From positions 3,857 through 24,983 of the forward strand of contig DBTZ01000037.1 of NCBI GenBank assembly GCA_002307315.1: a stretch of DNA of 21,127 bases. Reading direction: 5' to 3'. Origin of the DNA: Alphaproteobacteria bacterium UBA1303 (GTDB lineage: Bacteria; Pseudomonadota; Alphaproteobacteria; Micropepsales; Micropepsaceae). The notes under the pieces are model-generated. The model was not told the DNA's origin. It did not search any database and saw only the letters and a program-made list of their open reading frames with translations. The translations under genes were made by a program, and so were the position numbers. This document shows positions 1 to 7,486 of this stretch, one piece after another (the first letter of the stretch is position 1; the number at the start of each line of letters is the position of its first letter).

Positions 1-24
1 GCTCTACCCCTGAGCTACGCCCGC
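1..24 (-). tRNA. tRNA 5' part, probably tRNA-Gly (cut by window edge)
   Basis: On the minus strand the first 24 bases read as the 5' end of a tRNA: a 7-base acceptor strand GCGGGCG, the bases TA, then a D-arm with GCTC and GAGC closing a loop that contains AGGGGTA. The anticodon, variable and T arms lie outside the window. The acceptor and D-arm resemble alphaproteobacterial tRNA-Gly(GCC) as I remember it, so the isotype is an inference. It lies about 50 bases downstream of the glnE stop codon on the same strand. Confidence 0.72.
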
Positions 25-75
25 ACTCCAAGTTGGGGGCGCGTTATCGCAAAGCCATGCGCCGGATGCAAGGGA

Positions 76-2967
76 TTATTCCTTCAAGGCCCGTTCGAAC
101 ACGGCATGCGTCCGTTCCTGCAAATCGGCCAACAGCCGGCAAAGGTTGTCGAAATCGCCCACTTCGCCGGCCCGCGCCAGAAGCGCCTTGAGGCCGGGGG
201 TGGCGGTGTCGGGATCGAGGGTGCCGTCGAGCGCAATCCTCAGCGCCTGGGTCAGCGCGTGCTGAAGCTTGGCGCTGGCGATCAGGGTTTCGGCGTCGAG
301 CGGCGACAGGACGCCCGCCTCGGATTGGCGTTTCAGCGCCTCGATGGTGTTGGGCGAAAGAAGCCAGGCGTGCTGGTTCGCATAGCGCAGTTGCAGCACC
401 TGGGCAACGAACTCGATGTCCATCAGTCCGCCGGGGGCGTATTTGATGTCCCAGGGCGACTTGCCGGGATATTGCGCCTGTACCTTGGCGCGCATGTCGC
501 GGGCGTCGCCCGCCAGGGTGGCCCATATGTGCGGCATACACAGCGTGTCGCTGATGGCGCCGCCGAGCGACAGCGCGAGTTGCGGCGGCCCGGCGACGAT
601 GCGCGCGCGGGTCAGCGCCATGCGTTCCCAGGTCCAGGCATCGCTTTGGTGATAGCGGCGGAAGGATTCCAGACTGACCGCCACCGGCCCCTTGTTGCCG
701 GTGGGGCGAAGGCGCATGTCGACCTCGTACATCTCGCCGGCGGCGGTGGCCACGGTCAGGGCCGCGATCAGCCGCTGCGCCAGCCGCGCGTAATAGACGA
801 TCACCGGCAGCGGTTTCGCCCCGTCGCTTTGCTCGACCCCGTCGGGTACGTCGTAGACGAAGACCAGATCGAGGTCGCTGCCCGCCGTCATCTCGCGTCC
901 GCCCAGCTTGCCCATGGCGATCACCGCGAAGGTGCCGCCCGGCATCCGCCCGGCGCTCGCCGCCAGTTCGGCTTCGACATGGGGCAAAAGGCCGACGATG
1001 GCGCTTTCGGCGATGGCGGCGAAGGCGGGGCCGGCGGCATCCGCCTTGGCCAGACCTTCGATCACCTGCACCCCGACGCGGAAGATCTGTTCCTTGGCGA
1101 GGCGGCGTGCCTCGTCGAGCACTTTTTCGTAAGAGCCGGCGCGCGCCAGCCGGTCCTTCACTTGCGCATCGAGATCGGCGCGGGTCGGCAACGCACCGAG
1201 AAAACCGGGATCGATCAGCGCGTCGATGGTGTTGGGCGCGCGGCCCAAATGCTGCGCCAGACGCGGCGCCGATCCCATCACGTTCGCCACCAGCCGCAGC
1301 ACGTCTTCGTGGGCGATCAAAAGCGAAAACAGCGGCACGCCGGCGGGCAAATTGGTGACGAAATGATCGAATTGGGCGAAGGCGGTGTCGGGATCGGCGG
1401 TCGTGGCCAGCGCCGCCAGCAGCGCGGGGACCAGTTTGGTCAGCAACTCGCGGGCGCGGCCCGACCGGGTGGCGCGGATATGGCCGTGATGCCAGCCGCG
1501 GATCGCACCCGACACGTGTGCGGCATCCTTGAACCCCATCGCCTCCAGCGTTTTCAGGGTTTCGGGATCGTCTTCCACCCCGGTGAACACCAGATTGCCG
1601 TGGGGGCCGAGCGGCGCCTCGCGTTCGAACAGCCGGGCGTAATGGCCCTGTACCGACGCAAGTTCGCGCAACAGCGCCGCGGCAAACGCGCCGGCGTCGG
1701 AAAAGCCCATGAAGCAGGCGATGTGCGCCACCTCTTCGTCCGATTTGGCGATGGTGTGGGTCTGCTCGTCCTCGATCATCTGCAGGCGGTGTTCGAGGGT
1801 GCGCAAGAAACGATAGGCGCGCGCCAAATCGCGGGCCGCTTCGGTTTCGACCACGCCCCGGGCGTACAGCGCATTGAGCGCCGCCAGGGTAGACGCAACG
1901 CGCAAGGTGGGGTCGCGCCCTCCCAGGATCAACTGCTGGGTCTGAACGAAGAATTCGATCTCGCGAATGCCGCCGCGGCCGAGCTTAATGTTGTGGCCGG
2001 CGACCGCGATTTTGCTGCCGCCGTTATGGGCGTGAATCTGGCGCTTGATCGAATGGATGTCCTCGATGGCGGCGAAGTCGAGATTGCGCCGCCACACGAA
2101 CGGCCCCATCGCATCGAGAAACGCCTTGTTGGCGGCCGGATCGCCGGCGACGGCGCGCGCTTTGATCAGGGCGGCGCGTTCCCAGTTCTGCCCCATCTCC
2201 TCGTAGTATTCGATGGCGGCGGCGGTCGAAATCGCCACTTGCGTCGCGCCGGCGTCGGGCCGCAGGCGCAAATCGACCCGGAAGACGTAGCCGTCGGCGG
2301 TCACTTCGCCGATCAGCTTGACCACGTGTTTGACGATATCGACGGCGGCGGGGCGGGCGGCGAAGAACTTGCGGAAGGGAAAGACCGCCTCGTCGTAGAA
2401 ACAGATCAGATCGATGTCGCTGGAATAGTTCAGTTCGAACGCACCGAACTTGCCCATCGCCAGCACCACCATGCCGGTGGCCGCTTCCAGTTCGGCGCCG
2501 GTTTTGCCGGCCCGTTCGGTGCGGCTTGCCGCATCGCGCAGGGCGAAGCGCAAGGCCGCTTTTACTGCGGCTTCGGCAAGGCGGGTGAGGTTTTGCGTCA
2601 CCTTGGCCAGCGACCACGCCCCCGCAATGTCGGCCAGCGCGACAATCAGCGCCGCCTTGGCCTTGGCGGCGCGCATCTGCCGCATGACCTCGGCCTCGGT
2701 TCCGGCGGTTTCCGCCGCCGCGGCGTCGGCGACCGCCTCGTCGAGCAAGACATCCGGGCCTTCCTCGAACAAACGCGGCAGCAGTTTGGGCTGACGCAAC
2801 GCCAGCCGGCACAGATACGGGCTGTTGCCGAACGCCGCCTGCAACAGCGCGCGCGGCAGATCCTGCGGCGCATAACCCAGTTCGGCCAACTGCTCGAAGG
2901 TGCGCTGCGCCCGCGCTCGGTCGAAGGGGGCGGGAAGGGCGGAAGCCTGGAAGACGAAAGCGGTCAT
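76..2967 (-). CDS. glnE: Bifunctional glutamine synthetase adenylyltransferase/deadenylase (GlnE)
   Basis: GlnE attaches AMP to glutamine synthetase and removes it, so assimilation of ammonium follows nitrogen status signalled by PII (GlnB). The 963-residue product has the family's tandem layout. An N-terminal nucleotidyltransferase domain has MGKFG near residues 171-175 and SSDIDL near 182-187. In characterised GlnE this half performs deadenylylation. A second nucleotidyltransferase domain has MGKLGG near 685-690 and GSDLDL near 696-701 and is the adenylylating half. The invariant aspartate pairs are present in both, so both activities should be intact. A helical linker, where PII is thought to act, separates them. 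Length is normal. The ATG at 2967 is the natural start; I see no strong Shine-Dalgarno sequence. The gene is transcribed toward a tRNA and lies downstream of uvrB across a repeat-rich gap. The long plus-strand frame opposite it is a coding shadow. Confidence 0.96.
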   Translation of the reverse strand: MTAFVFQASALPAPFDRARAQRTFEQLAELGYAPQDLPRALLQAAFGNSPYLCRLALRQPKLLPRLFEEGPDVLLDEAVADAAAAETAGTEAEVMRQMRAAKAKAALIVALADIAGAWSLAKVTQNLTRLAEAAVKAALRFALRDAASRTERAGKTGAELEAATGMVVLAMGKFGAFELNYSSDIDLICFYDEAVFPFRKFFAARPAAVDIVKHVVKLIGEVTADGYVFRVDLRLRPDAGATQVAISTAAAIEYYEEMGQNWERAALIKARAVAGDPAANKAFLDAMGPFVWRRNLDFAAIEDIHSIKRQIHAHNGGSKIAVAGHNIKLGRGGIREIEFFVQTQQLILGGRDPTLRVASTLAALNALYARGVVETEAARDLARAYRFLRTLEHRLQMIEDEQTHTIAKSDEEVAHIACFMGFSDAGAFAAALLRELASVQGHYARLFEREAPLGPHGNLVFTGVEDDPETLKTLEAMGFKDAAHVSGAIRGWHHGHIRATRSGRARELLTKLVPALLAALATTADPDTAFAQFDHFVTNLPAGVPLFSLLIAHEDVLRLVANVMGSAPRLAQHLGRAPNTIDALIDPGFLGALPTRADLDAQVKDRLARAGSYEKVLDEARRLAKEQIFRVGVQVIEGLAKADAAGPAFAAIAESAIVGLLPHVEAELAASAGRMPGGTFAVIAMGKLGGREMTAGSDLDLVFVYDVPDGVEQSDGAKPLPVIVYYARLAQRLIAALTVATAAGEMYEVDMRLRPTGNKGPVAVSLESFRRYHQSDAWTWERMALTRARIVAGPPQLALSLGGAISDTLCMPHIWATLAGDARDMRAKVQAQYPGKSPWDIKYAPGGLMDIEFVAQVLQLRYANQHAWLLSPNTIEALKRQSEAGVLSPLDAETLIASAKLQHALTQALRIALDGTLDPDTATPGLKALLARAGEVGDFDNLCRLLADLQERTHAVFERALKE

Positions 2968-2992
2968 GGGCGCAAGCTTACCCGAAAAGCCT

Positions 2993-3040
2993 TAGAGCAA
3001 TGTGCGCAAAGTTGTGTTCGCTTCTGCGCTCGTTGCTCTA
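2993..3040 (+). repeat. Dispersed palindromic repeat, short copy A
   Basis: Perfect terminal arms TAGAGCAA (2993-3000) and TTGCTCTA (3033-3040) enclose inner arms TGCGCA and TGCGC, giving a 48-base imperfect hairpin. The right half (GCGCAAA, then TGCGCTCGTTGCTCTA) matches the 3' hairpin of the full copies at 10288 and 11834, so this is a half-length member of the same family. It lies about 25 bases upstream of the glnE start. Confidence 0.75.
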
Positions 3041-3180
3041 TAAGCAAAAAACCGACGCAATCTCCTACTACATATTGTGCCGGGAAAACTCGATTTCCCC
3101 AACCGGTTGATCTTTGTTTTCACTGTTTGCACCCCCCTCCCCCCCCCCTTTTTAGGTTCTTTGCCGCCGGCGGCGGTCTC

Positions 3181-3260
3181 AGGGCAACGTGCGCAAAAGT
3201 TGCGACCAGCCAAAAGAATAAAGCGGCACCCGATTCCGCTCCGAAGGCGCGGCGCAGCTA
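3181..3260 (-). repeat. Dispersed palindromic repeat, copy B (core deleted)
   Basis: On the minus strand this reads like the copy at 10288: GCGCCGCGCCTTC near the start, TTTGG(C/T)TGGTCGCAACTTT in the middle and a GTTGC end. Relative to the full copies it lacks about 20 bases of the 3' hairpin, going directly from CGCAACTTT to TGCGCACGTTGC. Alignment was by eye. Confidence 0.65.
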
Positions 3261-3375
3261 AAGGATGGGCGAGGGGATGCGGACATCAATCACGGCTCCA
3301 AGCATGGCCGGACGATGATCGCACCGTTTTGCGCATGTTGGATAAGCGCCTATTTCATATGCGCAAGGAGAACCG

Positions 3376-3396
3376 CCCTCTCCAACGGGGAGAGGG
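3376..3396. repeat. CCCTCTCC/GGAGAGGG hairpin downstream of uvrB
   Basis: Eight-base perfect arms CCCTCTCC (3376-3383) and GGAGAGGG (3389-3396) enclose a 5-base loop. It lies about 48 bases past the uvrB stop codon on the uvrB-transcribed strand. No run of T follows on that strand, so a classical intrinsic terminator is not supported. CTCTCC/GGAGAG palindromes are common as dispersed repeats in proteobacteria. Confidence 0.45.
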
Positions 3397-3443
3397 AAAG
3401 TAAAGTATCGGTCGGCCTTCCCGCCCCACGGGATAAGGGACAT

Positions 3444-5711
3444 TTACTTCGACCGGCTGCCGAAGGTTTTCGGTACGTTTGGGCGGCTCATCCGCTGGCG
3501 GCGGGTGCGGCCGGTCTGTTTGGGTTTGCCGTCCCGTCCCTGCGCGGGGGCGGAAAGGCTTTCAACCTCGCTCTGCCGCGCGAACGGATCGTCGGCGATC
3601 GCCAAGTCCACCGCGGTCAGGCGTTTGATTTCGTCGCGGATGCGTCCGGCTTCCTCGAATTCGAGATTGCCGGCGGCTTCCTTCATTTTCTTATCCAGCG
3701 CCGCCAAATGCGCCTTGAGGTTTCCGCCGATATATTCGCGCCCCGCCTCGGCAAGACCGGCGTCCACCAGCACGTGATCGCGTTCGTAGATCGATCCCAT
3801 CACGTCCGAAATGTTTTTCTTGATCGAAGCCGGGGTGATGTTGTGCTCTTCGTTGTAGGCTTTTTGCTTGGTCCGGCGGCGGTCGGTTTCGGATATCGCC
3901 CGCTGCATCGAGCCGGTGATCTTGTCGGCGTATAAGATCACCCGGCCGTCGACGTTGCGCGCGGCCCGCCCGATGGTCTGAATCAAACTGGTCTCGCTGC
4001 GTAAGAAACCTTCCTTGTCGGCATCGAGAATCGCCACCAGCGCGCATTCGGGAATATCGAGCCCCTCGCGCAATAGATTGATGCCGACCAGCACGTCGAA
4101 GGCGCCGAGGCGCAAATCGCGGATGATCTCGATGCGCTCCAGGGTGTCGATGTCCGAATGCATGTAGCGCACGCGCACGTCCTGCTCGTGCATGTATTCG
4201 GTCAAATGCTCGGCCATCTTCTTGGTCAGCGTGGTCACCAGCACCCGCTGGCCTTTCTTCGCCAACAGCCGGCATTCGGCGATCAAATCGTCAACCTGGG
4301 TTTCCACCGGACGGATTTCCACCGGCGGATCGATCAATCCGGTGGGGCGGATCACCTGCTCGACGAAGGTGCCGCCGGTGCGCTCCAGCTCCCAGTTGCC
4401 CGGCGTGGCCGAAACGAACACCGTCTGGGTGCGCATCAAATCCCATTCGTCGAATTTGAGCGGCCGGTTGTCGAGGCAGGAGGGCAGGCGGAAGCCGTAT
4501 TCCGACAGCGTCGACTTGCGGCGGAAGTCGCCTTTGTACATCGCGCCGATCTGCGGCACGGTGACGTGGCTTTCGTCGATGAACACCAGCGCGTCGTCGG
4601 GGATGTATTCGAACAAAGTGGGCGGCGGCTCGCCGGGTTTGCGCCCCGTCAGCCAGCGCGAATAGTTTTCGATGCCGGCGCACGACCCGGTGGCCTCGAT
4701 CATTTCGAGATCGAAGGTGGTGCGCTGCTCCAAGCGCTGCGCCTCCAACAGCTTTCCGTCTTTGCGGAACTGATCGAGGCGGACGCGCAGTTCGGCTTGA
4801 ATGCCCTTGATCGCCTGCGCCAAGGTGGGGCGCGGGGTGACGTAATGCGAGTTGGCGTAGATCTTGATCGTCGGCAGCTTGCCCGCCGAACGGCCGGTCA
4901 AGGGATCGAATTCGGAAATCGCATCCACGGTATCGCCGAACAGCTCGATCCGCCAGGCGCGGTCTTCGTAATGCGCGGGGAAGACGTCGATCACGTCGCC
5001 GCGCACACGGAAGGCGCCGCGCACGAAATTGTCGTCGTTGCGGCGGTATTGCAGGCCCGACAAATCGCGCATCAGATCGTTGCGGTCGTATTTGCCGCCC
5101 ACCGTCACGCTGATCGCGGTGCCCGAATAGGTTTCCACCGCGCCGATGCCGTAGATGCACGACACCGAGGAAACGATGATCACGTCGTCGCGCTCCAGAA
5201 TCGACCGCGTCGCCGAGTGGCGCAGGCGGTCGATCTCCTCGTTGATCGCGGAATCCTTCTCGATGTAGGTGTCGGTGCGCGGCACGTAAGCTTCGGGCTG
5301 ATAGTAGTCGTAATAGGAAACGAAATACTCGACCGCGTTTTCCGGGAAGAAGCCCTTCATCTCGGAATAAAGCTGGGCGGCCAGCGTCTTGTTGTGGGCG
5401 AGAATCAGGGCGGGGCGCTGTAGGTTCTCGATCACCTTGGCCATGGTGAAGGTCTTGCCCGAGCCGGTGACGCCGAGCAGAACCTGATCGCGGGCGCCTT
5501 CCTTTGCCGCTTTGACCAGATCTTCGATCGCCTGCGGCTGATCGCCCGCCGGCTCGTATTCGCTGTGCAGGATAAAGCGCTTGCCGCCTTCGGATTTCGT
5601 GCCGCTGTCGGCGCGGCGCGGTACAAAGCCGGCAATCTCGGCCCCGGTCATGTTGCCGAAACCGCGAGCGATCTCCGTGCCGCCTCTGGGAACCATGCCG
5701 TTATTGTGCAT
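3444..5711 (-). CDS. uvrB: Excinuclease ABC subunit B (UvrB)
   Basis: UvrB is the damage-verifying helicase-like subunit of nucleotide excision repair. It is loaded by UvrA and recruits UvrC for incision. From the ATG at 5711 (755 residues) it shows Walker A GVTGSGKT near 80-87, the beta-hairpin region YYDYYQPEAYVP near 134-145, the DEAD-type box FIDESH near 377-382, SATPG near 434-438, helicase motif VI QTIGRAARN near 578-586, and a C-terminal UVR domain LEFEEAGRIRDEIKRL near 683-698. All key motifs are intact. The frame opens further upstream at a GTG (5756), but that would place a LexA-like box and a -10 element inside the gene, so I prefer 5711. ATG 5696 and ATG 5651 are alternatives, and none has a good Shine-Dalgarno. 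The roughly 45-residue N-terminal extension before the conserved FxLxSEYEPAGDQPQAI region is variable in this group. Regulation is probably SOS-type. Confidence 0.95.
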   Translation of the reverse strand: MHNNGMVPRGGTEIARGFGNMTGAEIAGFVPRRADSGTKSEGGKRFILHSEYEPAGDQPQAIEDLVKAAKEGARDQVLLGVTGSGKTFTMAKVIENLQRPALILAHNKTLAAQLYSEMKGFFPENAVEYFVSYYDYYQPEAYVPRTDTYIEKDSAINEEIDRLRHSATRSILERDDVIIVSSVSCIYGIGAVETYSGTAISVTVGGKYDRNDLMRDLSGLQYRRNDDNFVRGAFRVRGDVIDVFPAHYEDRAWRIELFGDTVDAISEFDPLTGRSAGKLPTIKIYANSHYVTPRPTLAQAIKGIQAELRVRLDQFRKDGKLLEAQRLEQRTTFDLEMIEATGSCAGIENYSRWLTGRKPGEPPPTLFEYIPDDALVFIDESHVTVPQIGAMYKGDFRRKSTLSEYGFRLPSCLDNRPLKFDEWDLMRTQTVFVSATPGNWELERTGGTFVEQVIRPTGLIDPPVEIRPVETQVDDLIAECRLLAKKGQRVLVTTLTKKMAEHLTEYMHEQDVRVRYMHSDIDTLERIEIIRDLRLGAFDVLVGINLLREGLDIPECALVAILDADKEGFLRSETSLIQTIGRAARNVDGRVILYADKITGSMQRAISETDRRRTKQKAYNEEHNITPASIKKNISDVMGSIYERDHVLVDAGLAEAGREYIGGNLKAHLAALDKKMKEAAGNLEFEEAGRIRDEIKRLTAVDLAIADDPFARQSEVESLSAPAQGRDGKPKQTGRTRRQRMSRPNVPKTFGSRSK

Positions 5712-5717
5712 CCCGGC

Positions 5718-5744
5718 ACTATAGCGGATGTTCGTGTTTTGTAC
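5718..5744 (-). promoter_or_regulatory. Putative uvrB promoter with LexA (SOS) box
   Basis: Plus-strand bases 5730-5744 read GTTC, seven bases ending in TTTT, then GTAC. This is one mismatch from the alphaproteobacterial LexA site GTTC-N7-GTTC. On the uvrB strand a -10-like TATAGT lies at 5723-5718, just downstream of the box, so LexA bound here would cover the spacer between -35 and -10. The implied transcription start is very close to ATG 5711, so the mRNA may be leaderless. A divergent promoter for the beta-propeller gene (start 5802) must lie in the same 90 bases and could share the site. Confidence 0.5.
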
Positions 5745-5801
5745 AGGTATCGGCACACTTATAGCGTATTAAACTCAAGCATGAATCTGGGGGAAATATT
5801 C

Positions 5802-7343
5802 ATGCGTTTTTACTTGCTGATTTTAGCCGCGGGGCTTGCCGCGGCGGGAGCGGCCGGCGGCGAGCGGGTGGCGCTGCCGGGTTTTTCGATGGCGGCGCCG
5901 GACGGCGCCTGGGTTTTGCGCGACAACGGCCCCAATCAGACCAAGGATGGCAGCGTATTCGATCAATACGAGGGCGGGGCTTTTGTGCTGCATTTCGCCA
6001 CGACGGCTGCGCCGTTCCAAAAGGGTAGCGGAAACTCGGCCTATATCAAGGCGACGGGTGCGGTCTATCCGGTGATGCCGAACGATGCGCGCGCCGTACT
6101 CGACCGGTTGAAAGCCAAATTGGAGCGGGAGGCGCAGACCGGCACGGCACGCAACACCTTCACTGCTTCGGCGTTTTCCGAGGCTGCGGTGGACGGCGTG
6201 GCGTGCCTGCGTTGGCGCTACCGCACCGAAGACCGCGGCGTGCCCGGTCACGCCGGCGAAGCCTTCAACATGCTGAGCGACGAGGTGATGTGTCCGCATC
6301 CCGATTTTCCCGCCTTCGTCGTGACGGTGATGTTCAGCACAAGGATGGCGCCCGGCGTATCGCCGATCTCCATAGATGCCGACGGTTTTTCGGCGCAGCA
6401 AAGCCTGAAATTCGCGCGCCTCGGCTATCGCGTCCGCGTCATTCCGCTTGGCGAGTTGCCGCAAGGCGTGACCGAGGCGGACGGATCGATCTGGGTCGCC
6501 TATGGCGGTACATCCGGCAGGGTGGCGCGGGTCGATCCCAAGACCGATGCGGTGACCGCCGTCGTTCCGGTCGGCCGGCTGCCGGTCGGTATCGCCGCCG
6601 ACGAAAGCGGCGTGTGGGTTGTCAATCGCGGCGACAGCAGCGTCTCGCACATCGACCCCAAGACCGACAAAACGGTCGCTACGATCAATGTGCCGGACGG
6701 ACCGGCATTGATCGCCGCCGGTGGCGGGGCGCTGTGGGTGACGTCGGCTAGGAACGGCTCGGTCGTGCGTATCGATCCGGCCGGCGACACGGTGACGGAG
6801 ATTTCGCTCGGATCCGCTAGCGTGCCGGCCGGCATCGCCTTTGCCGGCGGCATGCTCTATGTCGCCGATTATCAAGACGGCCGGATCTTCCGTATTGACC
6901 CTGCGACCAACAAGGTTACGGGAAAGCTGAAGGGGCCGCGTTTCGCGCAAACCTTGATGGCCGACGGGCACTATCTCTGGGCGGTGGCACAAGAGCCGCC
7001 CGCCACGGGGCCGTGTCTGTTCTGTACCCAGGAAGACCGCAGCGCCACCTATCGCGAGAAGAAGACGGCAATCTGGCGGATCGATCTTGATGCGCCGGAT
7101 GTGCCGCTAATGTTCGATCATGCCATCGGCAATCGGCCCTACGCGCTGGCGCGCTGGGGCGGCAAGGTGTGGGCGACCAACTGGACCGGTGCGAGCTTGT
7201 CGATGTTCGATCCGAATGTACCGGCGAATAGCGCCTTCGTGCCGATCGGTACCGAACCGGTTTTCCTTGCGGCGGCGCAGGGCGCGCTGTGGGTCACGGT
7301 ATCGGGGCCGGCGCGTGCGCTAATGCGTCTTGATCCCCGATAG
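5802..7343 (+). CDS. Secreted YVTN/Vgb-like beta-propeller protein with an unrecognised N-terminal domain
   Basis: The 513-residue product begins with a signal peptide (MRFYLLILAAGLAAAGAAGG, cleavage near residue 20), so it is probably periplasmic. Residues about 25-200 form a domain I do not recognise. From about 205 onward there are repeated blade motifs: GVTEADGSIWVAYGG, RVDPKTDAV, GIAADESGVWVVNRGDSS, HIDPKTDKTVATI, GGGALWVTSARNGSVVRIDP, GGMLYVADYQDGRIFRIDP and KVWATNWTGASLSMFDP. These are typical of YVTN/NHL-type propellers such as virginiamycin B lyase-like and YncE-like proteins. A CLFC pair in a late insertion could form a disulphide. Start 5802 is chosen because GGGGGA sits 8 bases upstream and the signal peptide begins there; an in-frame ATG at 5781 is the alternative. 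The substrate is unknown and enzymatic activity should not be assumed. It is divergent from uvrB across a short shared promoter region. Confidence 0.85.
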   Translation: MRFYLLILAAGLAAAGAAGGERVALPGFSMAAPDGAWVLRDNGPNQTKDGSVFDQYEGGAFVLHFATTAAPFQKGSGNSAYIKATGAVYPVMPNDARAVLDRLKAKLEREAQTGTARNTFTASAFSEAAVDGVACLRWRYRTEDRGVPGHAGEAFNMLSDEVMCPHPDFPAFVVTVMFSTRMAPGVSPISIDADGFSAQQSLKFARLGYRVRVIPLGELPQGVTEADGSIWVAYGGTSGRVARVDPKTDAVTAVVPVGRLPVGIAADESGVWVVNRGDSSVSHIDPKTDKTVATINVPDGPALIAAGGGALWVTSARNGSVVRIDPAGDTVTEISLGSASVPAGIAFAGGMLYVADYQDGRIFRIDPATNKVTGKLKGPRFAQTLMADGHYLWAVAQEPPATGPCLFCTQEDRSATYREKKTAIWRIDLDAPDVPLMFDHAIGNRPYALARWGGKVWATNWTGASLSMFDPNVPANSAFVPIGTEPVFLAAAQGALWVTVSGPARALMRLDPR

Positions 7344-7486
7344 GGGGATTATCTGAATGCGATTTAGGCAGGTTTTACGGGTGAATTATTATTGCTGCGC
7401 TCATTGCGCAAAATGTAGGCAATGTAGGTATTTGTGCATTTTAACGAATTGTGATTGTATAGGGTAGGGTAAAGTGGGGGTGTGTG

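Larger units (their letters stand above)
2968..3443. other. 476-bp intergenic region between uvrB and glnE, rich in palindromes
   Basis: No convincing gene lies here. It holds two members of the dispersed palindromic repeat (2993-3040 and 3181-3260). There is a small hairpin GGGAAA/TTTCCC at 3082-3099, followed by the perfect 10-base palindrome CAACCGGTTG at 3100-3109. A C-rich tract (six C, one T, ten C) spans 3132-3148. A CCCTCTCC/GGAGAGGG hairpin lies at 3376-3396. The glnE promoter must be here, but I cannot place it. Short open frames in the region show no family resemblance. Confidence 0.7.

Noticed and set aside
106..3261. 1051-codon plus-strand open frame opposite glnE
   Set aside because: It is antisense to the clearly conserved glnE, is rich in Gly/Arg/His/Gln as expected for a shadow frame in GC-rich DNA, and shows no recognisable domain.
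3376..3396. Intrinsic terminator of uvrB
   Set aside because: The hairpin is good, but no T-run follows on the uvrB strand, so it was recorded as a repeat only.
4158..5423. 421-codon plus-strand frame opposite uvrB
   Set aside because: Antisense shadow of uvrB; His/Arg/Gly/Val-rich without any motif.
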